Origin: Lineus longissimus
Lineage: Eukaryota > Nemertea > Pilidiophora > Heteronemertea > Lineidae
Direction: 5' to 3'
Assembly (NCBI RefSeq): GCF_910592395.1
Contig: NC_088317.1
Coordinates: 7,192,001 to 7,256,000 of the forward strand
Length of the DNA: 64,000 nucleotides
Below are positions 53,640 to 64,000 of this stretch, piece after piece. Position 1 is the first letter of the stretch. Every line of letters begins with the position of its first letter. The position numbers were made by a program, and so were the translations under genes. Below the pieces are notes generated by a model. That model was not told where the DNA came from. It searched no databases and saw nothing but the letters and a program-made list of their open reading frames with translations.

Positions 53640-56600
53640 TAATTGTATCGTTCTTCAAATGTCAAATGTTGATGGTTGTCGAAGGTACTGTACTCTCCCA
53701 CCACGGCTCCCATCTTGAATTCCGTTTCCGTCAATTATCAAATATAAACTTCTCGCTTGAGGGGTCTGATTTTGGGGGCCTATTTGGAGTGACTATGGAA
53801 GGTTCCTTTTGAAAATTAGTGCGATCCAATTATCAATTAGGCTGCATGGACTCACTGATCTGTTTGCAATTTGTGATGAAAAGTCCATAATTAGGTTGTG
53901 ATCAATGGCAAACTCATGACAGGCACATACTGTTGTATCTTATGAGATGACTCAAAATGTACCCATCATAAATGTATGTAAGGTTTTGAAACCAAATGGC
54001 GTGTTCAACAATATTGGAACGGTATAACCTCACACCACTTTGCGCTTTAATTTTTCCAAAAACAAGCTCATCTATGGGAAAATGAACAGTTTTCTAATCT
54101 TAAAAAAACATAAACTAGGTTTCAAAATTACATAACTATCAAATATCCCATCAAATAACAGGGACATTAACCCTATCGTTTTTGGCCAACCGTGGAGTGG
54201 TTGATCGACACCCCACCGCATCGTACTGGTAGGCAGCAGAGCGGTAGATGCAGTAAAGCATTGATTTCCTTAAATAAACGGTGCTGACATCTTTGAATAG
54301 CATATGGGGAACTGAAGCCGAAGTCACAACGAATTGTTTCCTAGCTTTCCGTAGGGGCTCGGCCGATTTTGAGGGGTCTTCTGCTCCATTGAAAAAGGGC
54401 AAAACTGAGCATGTATGAGGGGGGAGGTCTTGGAGGTAGTCTATAGTAATTTATCAGCTATATAGGCTGGAAAATTTTCTCTTTTTTCTGAAAAAAAATT
54501 TTTTGGGGGGGTTTGGGGTGGGGGTAGGGGATGGTGTGTCCTGGGTGTAATATGTAAATTTTGTAAATGGTTCCAATTTTTTAGCAACTGATTGCACCTT
54601 TTATCATTCAAATACATTCAGAATACAGCTTTGATGCAAAAGGAAATTGCAGTAAAGTAATTTTTTTACACTTTGTCAAAATTTGTGAACTTTGGCAATT
54701 TTTTTATGCTATTTTAAAATGTTTTTGTGTACTGAAATATGCACAACAACCATGGCAATCAATATCATGCATGTTTTTGACCACTAACCTAATGGTAATT
54801 GCCCCATCACTTGAAATAGAGTTACAGAATCTCACGTTGCCTAATTTGCATATTTTACTAATTAGAAATTAAAGATTAGTTAATTGGTTATTATTTGCAA
54901 CCAGTTGTTTGTCTTTACCTCCTCAGATTATTTCACACCAGGCTTTAGAAAAAAGCTCCAAAAATCCCTTAATTTTTCTCAGTACAGGACTGGCAAATAC
55001 CTGCAGTAACAAAAGGGTTAAATTAGAAAACATTTAACAAAACAAAAATATGATTTCTAAATATGTTAACATTTGCCCACAAGAGTCGAGACATTTTGCA
55101 TTTTTTCACACTTTGTTCGTTTACAGCGAACGCAAAATTAAATCTGCTTGTCTTTAAAACTTGTAGTAGTCGGTAAAAATTGATAAGATATGAATAACCC
55201 ATTAGATGACAACAAATGGAACCATATGATACCTTCAGATGGTCCGTTTAGCACTGACAACACACTGCAAGACATGTTCGGACCTCCCAAAAACGTTCTG
55301 GGGGTTCCACTTTAAACGCACACAAGCAAATACCCTGTGTTGAGGCGAGCGGTATGTTATGAATTTGGGTGTTTCCATGTAGGGGTTACGCTTAGCAGTT
55401 GAAGGGTCATTGTCTGTGAAAGGTATTGTTGAGTTGAAATGTCTTAGGAAGTGTTGTATGCATTTAGTTGGCTACGGGATTTCTTTAAAGACTACATGCA
55501 CTCCTTGGGTGTTGGTGGTATCAACCTGTACGTATAAGTGTTGGAATGTCCCGGCTCTGGATCGGGCCACGTACTGGTGGCATAGGACAGATTTCATTTT
55601 GGGCATTAGCCTATGGTTCACAAATACACATGTTGGATTTAGGTGAAAACCCGAGCAATAGCACAATTGGGTGAACAAAACACCAAGTGGCCTATAATAG
55701 AGGTGCCCATCATCCGCCTGGGGGACAACTGTCCCTTGTAGAAAAACACACAAAGAGCCCATCTGCCGGGGGGAGGGGGGGGCAACCATCTACTCTATTG
55801 GCCGGGGGCCAACTGTCTACTCTACTTGGAAAGCCAGTTTTGTGGGGGAGTTAGTTCGCACGTGGAGGGTTATTATGCATCATGGATCAGGTTCTATTGT
55901 CAGACACTAAACAAAGGGAAACCACATATTGTGGTGAGGACAGTAGTCGGACGGAAAAAAACACACACTGAAGTGGCCTCCAGTAGTCATGGTAGTAACT
56001 TTATGTACACATCGCAGACACTGGAATGAACACTGTAATTCAAGTGTGTCTAGGCATTAAATTATTCCAAATTACGTTGTAAACTGTATGAATTTTTCCT
56101 CAGAAATGCACCGAACTGTGGAACTATTGTTTGTGGAAATATAAACAGCTGGGGACAGGTTCGTATGGTACCGTACCGGGGGTTTCATCTTTCAATATGG
56201 ATTCAACACATAGCTTAAGTTCTTCGCATGGCCAATCTACTCAGACTTAAAAAAAAGAGCAAATTCCACCCAGCAGTTAATGAGGAGATACACTTAGAGC
56301 AAATTACACCAAATATGTATCTACATGTAGTAATAATATATTGATTGTGCAAAAACTATGGAGATTTCAAAGTACAATGTTTGTAAATGTTTTCATGCGT
56401 GTACTGAAATTTTAAAAGCAACAAATAACAATTATGTTCGAATTTTCATTTCCGAAGTAGTTTACAATAACCGAGGTAATTAAGCAAAAATATTCAGTTT
56501 TTGTCCAAAACTGCTTCAAAAGTTGAACAAACGATCTTCATCAACCTATATATCAAGGATTTTGTCTTTAGTTCATGTCAACTATGCAAATTGAAGAAGA

Positions 56601-56864
56601 AAACTGTCATACCTTTTACGTTTTATAAGAAGCAAGCTGTTTTATCTAAAATTTCACACTAATTAGGCAAATTAACACCAAGCTATTGCAATCAACCACA
56701 GAAGCACTAGGTTCTGCAGCGCCATCTTAACCGACTTGTGTTTGTGCCTGTTTGTTCGTTCATGAGTCCATTCCCTGTCTGGCAGTGTAGGGATTTTGAA
56801 AACAAACTTACTCGGCAGCGAAAGGGTTAAGTAGCCTCACAGACAGGTGTGCAATCAAACCATC
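53640..56864. other. Mostly unique non-coding DNA
   Basis: AT-rich, with low-complexity runs near 54490-54520. Apart from the minus-strand frame at 55235-55789 nothing is recognised; no further calpain exon seen. Confidence 0.4.
55235..55789 (-). pseudogene. Unassigned 185-codon frame with one stop
   Basis: A continuous minus-strand frame interrupted by a single TAG (about 55470). It contains HQYVARSRAGTFQHLYVQVD, NTQGVHVVFKEIP, then PYMETPKFITYRSPQHRVFA and CVRLKWNPQNVFG. Composition looks protein-like, but I do not recognise the family; it may be a pseudo-exon or part of an unknown mobile element. Confidence 0.35.
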
Positions 56865-56888
56865 ATGATCTATGGCACGCCAAAGCGG

Positions 56889-57044
56889 AATTATTTCAAC
56901 CCTGTACAAAATATTAGCAACATTTTAAAAACGATCCAACATTTTCAGAAAACAAGCCAACATTAGCGGAATTATTTCAACCCTGTACAAAATATAAGCA
57001 TTATTTAAAAAAAAGATCCAACAGTTTGAGAAAACAAGCCAACA
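56889..57044 (+). repeat. Two ~80-bp direct repeats
   Basis: GCGGAATTATTTCAACCCTG..AAAACAAGCCAACATT occurs twice; the second copy is cut by family A copy 3, which inserted in the run of T after CCAACAT. Confidence 0.8.
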
Positions 57045-57100
57045 TTTTTAGCTCACCTCTTAGCAGAGGTGAGCTTATCCCATACCGTGGCGTCCGTCGT

Positions 57101-57153
<53 letters not shown>

Positions 57154-58193
57154 CGTCGTCCGTTAGCAGGGCACGTTTCGTAACTGTTAGAGCTATTGAG
57201 TTGAAACTTGGTACACATGTACCCTTATGTAATGACACCTTGGAGACCAAGTTTCGGTCCGATTCGTTTCATGGTTTGGCCACCAGGGGGCCAAACGTTA
57301 AAAGTGAAAATATGCAATATCTCCCTGAATAGTAGTCGGGAAATTTTGAAAAAAATATGGTAGGTACTTCTAGCAAAGGTGCATCATATATCCTCCGGGT
57401 TTTTGATTTGACCTCCTTTTCAAGGTCACAGAGGTCAAATGGTGTAAATTGGCCGTTAGGATGTAACAATGGCACGTTTCTAAACTGCAATGACTATTGA
57501 TACCAAATTTGGTACACATTTACCCCTTAGTCAGGTGATCTCAGGGACCGAAGTTTGGTCCAATATGATTCACCACTTGACCACCAGGGGGCAAAATCCA
57601 AAAACCTTAAAAACGTGATTATTCCTTAACTTCTTGCCCGATTGCCACCAATTTGATATCATGGGTACATCTAACCACCATACAGTATATGTCACACAGG
57701 TTTTTAATTTGACCTTCTTGTCAAGGTCACAGAGGTCAAATGGCGTAAATTCGCCGTCAGGCCATAACTATGGCACGTTTCTTAACTGCAATGACTATTG
57801 ATCACAAATTAAGTACACATGTACCCCTTGGTCAGGTGATCTCAGGTACCGAAGTTTGGTGCAATCTGATTTGCCGTTTGGCCTCCAGGGAGGGGGCCAA
57901 ATCCTAAATTCTTCAAAATGCCATTATTCCTAGTAATGACTTGCCCGATTGGCACCAATTTTATATCATAGGTACATCTAATTCTAACAACCATTCAATG
58001 TGTCACCCGGGTCTTCTTTGATTTGACCTACTTTTCAAGGTCACAGAGGTCGAATGTACTGTAAATTGGCCATTTTGGGGAAATTGTAATTGCTTGGACC
58101 TACATCAAACCTAACACTACATGACACAATACCATGCTCTTTATCCATCTTTCCTCCACATGAGGTGAGCACAATGGCCCTGGCCATTTCATT
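57045..58193 (+). mobile_element. Family A hairpin/GTC element, copy 3
   Basis: Almost identical to the copies at 7221 and 40434, with an intermediate (GTC)n length (about 57088-57152). DR3-type motifs at 57423 and 57724; the third (58038) has one change. Confidence 0.82.
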
Positions 58194-58340
58194 TTTGGAC
58201 ATTTAGAAAAATTTGTTAGAAAAAAATTATTTTGGGGTTAAACTTTTTTTCTTCATAAAAAAACTTTAAAAATTCATTATTTCGTGAAAAAAATATTTAG
58301 TTTTTTTTCTTTTCTTGAAAATATTTTCCCGTAACATATT

Positions 58341-58640
58341 TAGCTCAGCTGACAAAGTCAGCGGAGCTAGTCAAATAGCTAATTGATTGGTGTTTGTCCT
58401 TCCATCCTGCCATCCATCTAGCCATGTTGGGCATTTTGTAACCGTACAGCCGAGGCACTTCAAATATGGTTTTGTATATAAACACCGCAGAAAATGTTGC
58501 TTACAGAAAAAAATTTGGGCGATTCGACTCAAATTCAGCTCCCCAGGGGGCAAAAGGCGTAAATGAAAAAACAATTTTTTGACGCTCTATTCGAGCAGAT
58601 AAAAGCTTGAAATAAAGTTGAAAAGGTCTTCATGATACAG
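58341..58640 (+). mobile_element. Family C hairpin element, 5' part
   Basis: TTTAGCTCAGCTGACAAAG.. TCAGCGGAGCTAGTCAAATAG, then CATTTTGTAACCG and CAGCTCCCCAGGGGGC. The matching 3' end (CTCAGCTGAGCGCCAAGCCC, hairpin CCAAG-CC-CTTGG, CTTGTTTT) is at 61918-61955, so one element may span 58341-61955. Confidence 0.55.
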
Positions 58641-59855
58641 AAGTTTTGATATAAAATAGATTAGTGTGGATTTATATCACCAGTTGGCGGTAGTGAGCAA
58701 AACTGTTGTTTGACCCCAGATGACCCCGCTTTAAATTTCCCGCCGCGAACTGACATGAAAACCTCGAACCAGGGAATACCGGACTGCTGGTATTGCCAGT
58801 GCATTCACTGTATGAACGGCTCGTCTGGGATAAATTGACGGGCGGCTCGACCCTCCACTGCGCGGTCGAGGTTACCTGGAGTACTATCATCAAGAAAATG
58901 GCGGTGACCTTTTTATTTCTGCCGGAGCGATGATTTTGTAAGTGACAAATTTTCTTATTTAAGCCTTTACGGAAATGTATTTTGGTACGAATCTTCACAC
59001 GTTTATAGAAAAGATCAACGAGAATGTGTTCAAATGCCCTCATAACGATGAGTTCAACGGAATTTGGTCAAAACAACCTTCGAATGGAGTCAACTTCCTT
59101 TGCGAAATTGAAGCGACGACCTCATTATTTATCGTAATTTATGCAGATCTGAGTCCAGCTGATGGGCAAAATTAGCGATGGTTTCAAAACAGTCTCCCAG
59201 ACATGGGGCAATCTCTTCATTATCATAATGGGATTTGGAGGCATGTTTTCAGATTTTACAAGTTCGAGACCTGTAGGACCTAAAACTCGCATAGATCCCC
59301 ATAGATCCCCTCTATTTGTCGAGTTAGCGCCCCTGTAAAATCATGCATTTTCGGACCCTAGAACGAAATCTTCCTGCGGATATCGCGGTTTCGGTGATGA
59401 TTTAAGGAGAAATTGACTGTTCTTAGAGTTGTATGGGACAGAAATGAGTTCATTCTTCATGAATACATGAATATATTATGATATGGGCGGGCTTCTAAGT
59501 CAAAACAATAACAAACTCAACTGCATCTCTACCGTGTATCGCGTAGTGCATTGCCTAGTGTATTTCGTAGTATATTTTAGCGGAGACATTATTTCCACAC
59601 TTTGGCCACGCCAAACGTCTTTTTTATTCGTGGAAGTTAAACTGCTCTGTAAATTTTATTTTACACAGGAAGAATCCATACAAGGTATTGCAATATTTCA
59701 TGTCTATTGGTGTATTTGTGTACAGGAGTGCACCAGACAGTGAGACGTGGAGATGTGTTTAGTGCTGGTGCTGTCAGTAGACTGAATCTGATTGGCCATA
59801 GCGATCAGTAATATGGGTCGTGATCACGTGATGTGACGTCACCGCGGTATCCTCC
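58641..59855. other. GC/CpG-richer stretch, promoter- or first-exon-like
   Basis: From 58720 to 58940 CpG frequency rises and AAGAAAATGGCGGTGACC contains an ATG followed by only 10 codons before a stop, then a TGTAAGTGAC donor-like site. It could be captured host promoter DNA; no protein is recognised. A 66-codon frame at 58975-59175 has no known motif. Confidence 0.3.
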
Positions 59856-59859
59856 TTGG

Positions 59860-60980
59860 CTGATGGGTGATCTTCTTCTTCCAATACTGGGTTTCAGTCT
59901 AAGCAGACCATTAGTCCCAGGCACATGTTGAACAGATAAAAGCTTGGTTGGTGAATGGTAAAAGTTGATAAAATGTAAGGTCGTGCAAGGTAAAATAGTT
60001 AAAATCAGCGCTGGTCTAAGTGGTGAGCATCTTCCTGAAGGCGTCGGTGTTCTCGGCCGTCACTGTGGCTTCAGGTAGGCTGTTCCAGTCGACGGTCGTA
60101 CGCGGAAAGAAGGAATTTCTTTGGGCCTCGGTGGTGGTGTGGTCCTGCCTGAAGGATCTTGAGTTGCCATGTCTGGTCCTTCTGGTTGTCGCGATGAGGT
60201 GGTGTTCAACGACGACCTGCAGCTGGAGGATTTTGAAGAAGAGCAGGAGCCTGGCTTGGCGTCTTCGTTCCGCAAGGATGGGCCAACCTAGTGTGCCTAT
60301 CATCTCGGTCATGCTGCTGGTGTTGTGGTGCCTGCCAGTTGCCCATCTGGCCGCTCTTCTCTGGACCATCTCTAATTTGTGGACTTCGTTCTGGTAATGT
60401 GGATCCCAGACTGGTGCTGCATATTCTAGCTTGGGTCTTACTAAGGTGGTGTAGGCTTGGGATTTAAGTTTTTGGTTAGAGGTTCTAATGTTTCTTCGTA
60501 AAAAGGCAAGAGTGGAATTTGCTGACTTAGCGGTGTTGTCAATGTGTTCTTTCCATTTTAGGTCTTTGGTGAAGGTTATGCCCAAGTATTTGGCAGAGTC
60601 GACCTTGTCGAGGCAGTGGCCGTGAAGGTGGTATTCAGGCGGTGGTCTTGCTCTTCCTCTCGATATAGGCAGAAGTACACATTTCTTTCTTGGAATTCCA
60701 TGAGCCATTCACTTTCCCAGATCTCGAGCGCGTGGAGGTCGGCTTGAAGCTGTTTTTCATCGCATCTTGATTTTATGAGCCGGTACACGATTGTGTCATC
60801 CGCGAATAGGCGTACGTGGGACCTGACACACTCAGGAAGATCATTTATGTATATCAAGAATAACAGAGGGCCAATGACGGAGCCTTGGGGAACTCCTGAT
60901 GTAACTGGTTCGTGCCTTGAGGCCTCCCCTTCTATGACAACCCGCTGCTTGCGTCCGGTTAGAAAGTGATGTTCTGAGTT
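59860..60980 (-). pseudogene. L2/CR1-like LINE, 3' part
   Basis: Minus: HEPVTSGVPQGSVIGPLLFL, YINDLPECVRSHVRLFADDT with the FADD catalytic pair. After a frame change near 60700 come SAKYLGITFTKDLKWKEHI, LVRPKLEYAAPVWDPHYQN, LEMVQRRAARWATG and GWPILAERRRQARLLLFFKI: the RT end and C-terminal region of L2/CR1-group LINEs. The ~150 bp after the stop end in AGTATTGGAAGAAGAAGAT, a plausible 3' end. 5'-truncated within the RT. Confidence 0.83.
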
Positions 60981-61955
60981 GTGTTCAAACTATTGGAAAC
61001 TTCGGAAATTAGTTCTATTAGTTCTACTATTCTGCAAGAGTATATTATAGCCATTGATGTTGACAGCTAAAAGCACGAAAACTTTGTTTATTTATCAAAC
61101 TGTATCGAGTGTTATCGAATCGAATGGATGTGTCGATCGTCGGGGCGGATTGATATGTGGTTGTGCGTCCAAGGCGATTAGGTCATTCAGTTAGTTTGAG
61201 AAAGATCATGATCATGAAGATGGGTGTTGTGTTATCATAACCGGAAAATAATTTGAAGTTATTAGTGGTGTTGTCATTGCCATTTTTTGCATGGAATGAT
61301 AGTTCGAGAGCTCTCATCGATGTATTCAGCATTGACGGAAAGTAGGTCCGGATTTGGCAAACACTGTACAATCACTTTCCATCTTGACGTCTTGTAAATG
61401 TAATAATCTTTGCCAAATCAGTGATTCTTATATAATTTACTCCATGATTGCAATCAGCCTTTGTTAAATTCCAATCACCTGCAGGTCAGGTCAATCTTTT
61501 AACAATAAAGTTAATTTTCTTAAGCACCTCTTTATCTTACTTCTTCACATACAGGGCATCCCAAACACTTTGCTAAATCCACTAACCCCCCCATTTCAAG
61601 TTGGTATTGCACCAGACCCAAGCTCAATGGTACAATGATCATGTAAGTGTCCAAATACCTTTTCAGGACATACTAGTATGAGGACATCAATTTTGATACC
61701 AGAAGGAAAACCAATCCTGTCTGTGTGTCACTGTGACATAGATCCTGGCTCTATTGGAAATGTCGCACTCGCACTGCATTACTTCATGTGATGTCACTTA
61801 CATCTTTCACAGTTGACAAATTGAAGCATCCATGGTTATTGTAACTATATATAGTCCTTGCCAAATCTATCTAAAAGTATCAGTAAAACTGCTAAACTAT
61901 GAATTGTATCTGCTTACTCAGCTGAGCGCCAAGCCCTTGGGCCTCTTGTTTTTTT
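60981..61955. other. Family C 3' part and unassigned DNA
   Basis: No coding. The last ~40 bases are the family C terminus described under 58341-58640. Confidence 0.4.
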
Positions 61956-62752
61956 AAATGTTGACAAAATTTTACGGCAACATTTATTTTCGTTCAAGAT
62001 TTTTTTCTTGCAACATTTTTTTTCGTCAACAATTTTTTCGTCCAACAACGAGCGCCACCTGTGAACAACTAATTGAACTATATCCCCTCGAGACGAGGTT
62101 TAGCTAAGGGGTACTTCTGGCATGTTTCTTTACACGAATATCTTACGCACGTGGTTGTCACTCGTCATGAATGTGTCAGTGTCATTTCAATAATAGTAGT
62201 AGCATATGATATTGGCATTATTGCTTATTCTTAAATAGGGCAGGGCCCAACCAAGCCAAAGTACATGCATTCCACTCCAAGCCACCAATGCATTATTTAT
62301 AGGCCTAGGGCCTACAGTTACTAGAGGCTATCTACACGACTAACACTTAACATGGATTGGATGAGGATCTGGATAGCCATCGGCATCGGGGGTCATCATA
62401 TGTAATTAATGTACGACATTTTTAATGAATGTTGTTGACCACAATCCTAGCTGCACACCAATCACCACCAACCAACACGCGAACTTATTCATCTGATCCT
62501 ATGTGAGAAGTATGATAAAAGGCGCTTGTTTTGAGATGGCAACAACAACATACGAACGAACGAACGATCAGAATTCCCGACCTGCTATGAGTATGAAGTA
62601 CCCCAGCTTAACCTCGTCCCTGCGCGCGAGTTCTATTAGCAGTTCATAGGTGGCGCTCGTTGTTGAATGGAAAAAATGTTGAACGAAAAAAATGTTGCCA
62701 AGAAAAAATCTTTAACGAAAATAAATGTTGCAGTAAAATTTTGTCAAGATTT
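61956..62752. mobile_element. Foldback MITE (AAATGTTGACAAAATTTTAC)
   Basis: Arms of about 160 bp (61956-62120 and 62596-62752) pair with interruptions; they are rich in AACATTTTTTTTCGTC-type units and include AACAACGAGCGCCACCT near the inner edge. Centre ~475 bp, no coding. It directly follows a T-run. Confidence 0.75.
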
Positions 62753-63011
62753 TTTTTTTTAATTGCGTGGAAAATATTTTTAAGAGAAGAAAAAAATGTA
62801 AACGAATTTTTCGAAGTATCACGAACAAAAAATTGTTGGCTTGTTTTTTCAAAATGTTGACATGAGTCTAAAAATTTTTATCTTTTTTAAAAGATTGTCG
62901 GGTATATTTTTGAAAGTTTAAATAGTATTTCTTCTCTGTTGCCAAGAAATTTGTAGTTGCTAATATTTTTTCAGGGTTGAAATAATTCCGCTTTGGCGTG
63001 CCATAATGATC

Positions 63012-64000
63012 AGACCAAAGTGTGATAAAATGTGTTTGTTTGTGAAGTGTTGGCCTAGTAGGCCCGTTTGGCTGGCACTTGGCAGAGTTATGCCCCCAAA
63101 ATGTCCAAAACCATAATCGAAGGCCTTTCTTAATATTTACTTAGTGAGATGATCACACTCATGAATTTGAAAATTCAAATTGTGTAAACACTGACTGAAT
63201 ATAAAGGGGCTGGGTTTTGATGCTGTCAAAAACTACCAGAAGGCAAATTTCTTGAAACTTGCATGAATGGCACCATGGCCCAAGTCATTAATCATGTCAA
63301 GTCATTAACAGTGGATCAACCATGAACAAACTAAGTTCTTTTGTCTCACTTCAATTACCCAAAAGTAGGAGAAATAATAGGAGGTTTAGAAAAGATAATG
63401 CACTATGCTTTGACACGCTTCCCAATGATTGTAAAAAAATTGTCAGATTTTGAAGTTGCCGATTCCCCATCTTGGCACTATACATGTACCTGATGGAAAT
63501 GTGAAATAATTTGTTCACCATCTTTGAGACGGGTGTTGCAGCAATTTTAATGTGTCACTTCATACTTACATTCCAATTATTCAATTTATCGTTTAATTTA
63601 ATTTTTCACATTAAATAGTGAAATATCAAAGCCAAATTTAGTGTGTGGGTACATACAGGCTTTAGTCACAACGCTATCAAAAAGTAGGTCGCCGCATCAA
63701 AATCCAAGATGGCTGCCACCATAGGTGTTGCAATCTCGTGAGTGCACTTGTCATTGCAAAAACCCTTTAGCGACGGGGACCTGGGCGTAACGCTTGTCTG
63801 GTTGCAGCTTGGTGGTTGCAGTTTACCTATTTTGCTGAATGCACTACACACTACTATCATGTGCTTTGAAAATGAATACATTGAGTCCTCATGGGTTAAT
63901 GATTATGAGGAATTTTCATTTGTGATAATGTGATGTGTTAAAGGCCTACAATGTACACCGTACTTCTTGTAATGATTGATCTGAGAGCCCTTGATCTCAT
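63012..64000. other. Unique DNA
   Basis: AT-rich, nothing recognised. GCCACCATAGGTG near 63714 and short frames at 63666-63933 are not convincing. Confidence 0.4.

Larger units (their letters stand above)
56871..63005. mobile_element. 6.1-kb segment bounded by TATGGCACGCC inverted repeats, 6-bp target duplication
   Basis: Left TATGGCACGCCAAAGCGG.. and right complement ..CCGCTTTGGCGTGCCATA, extending about 34 bp; flanks ATGATC at 56865-56870 and 63006-63011. Same terminus and duplication size as 22829-23789. Subterminal 80-bp units follow at the left. The inside holds family A copy 3, family C ends, GC-rich single-copy-looking DNA, an L2-like LINE and a foldback. No transposase seen, so a non-autonomous element swollen by insertions, or one carrying host DNA. 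Confidence 0.72.

Overview
This is eukaryotic (animal) DNA: intron-rich, mostly non-coding, and unusually dense in nested transposable elements. Two host genes can be recognised from exons with good splice sites and continuous phase: a MIS12-type kinetochore gene (plus strand, six exons 1413..12004, first exon(s) probably before the window) and one exon of a calpain-5/TRA-3-like protease (plus strand, 45956..46138). The repeat content (hairpin-headed GTC-rich 'AGCTCACCT..' repeats, Harbinger, pogo, BEL/Pao, Mag-like Ty3, Penelope, L2/CR1-like LINEs, a tRNA-derived SINE) suits a marine invertebrate. A lophotrochozoan such as a mollusc is my best guess, but this is inference and the species is not determined.

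Layout. 1-12004: MIS12 homologue with TE-loaded introns. Intron 1 (1481..6815) holds a ~145-bp tandem repeat and a dead autonomous PIF/Harbinger element (2292..6633; MYB/SANT-like gene on plus, transposase on minus), itself split by a MITE whose ends are arrays of ATTTCGCCTAC. Intron 2 holds a 1.17-kb hairpin/GTC element (family A); later introns hold pogo-type MITEs. 12005-20483: small MITEs and a 5.5-kb Mag-like Ty3 element (13186..18680, minus) with matching LTRs, 5-bp target duplication, a chimeric integrase region and a pogo-like insertion. 20484-25486: family B hairpin/tandem elements, a palindromic MITE and a foldback element with 6-bp target duplication. 25487-28450: AT-rich unique DNA. 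28451-31560: tRNA-derived SINE, a short tandem array with B-box-like sequence, a second copy of the ATTTCGCCTAC element, and inside it a MITE with 4-bp duplication. 32391-45612: nested family B elements interrupted by LINEs, family A, a Ty3 integrase fragment and a Penelope-like fragment. 45956-53600: calpain exon, decayed copies of its splice-donor region, then a MITE that contains an entire BEL/Pao retrotransposon. 53640-56864: unique DNA. 56871-63005: a 6.1-kb segment bounded by the same inverted repeats and 6-bp duplication type as 22829..23789, carrying a family A copy, an L2-like LINE and a foldback.

Most mobile elements here have visible breaks (stops, frameshifts, deletions, insertions). 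The main exception is the open 579-codon RT-containing frame of the LINE at 38026..39723. The observation I find most interesting is that the family A/B repeats carry, once per internal ~300-bp unit, a conserved composite of nuclear-receptor half-sites (TGACCT-N8-AGGTCA-N3-AGGTCA), giving 14 perfect DR3 motifs in this window, all inside repeats.
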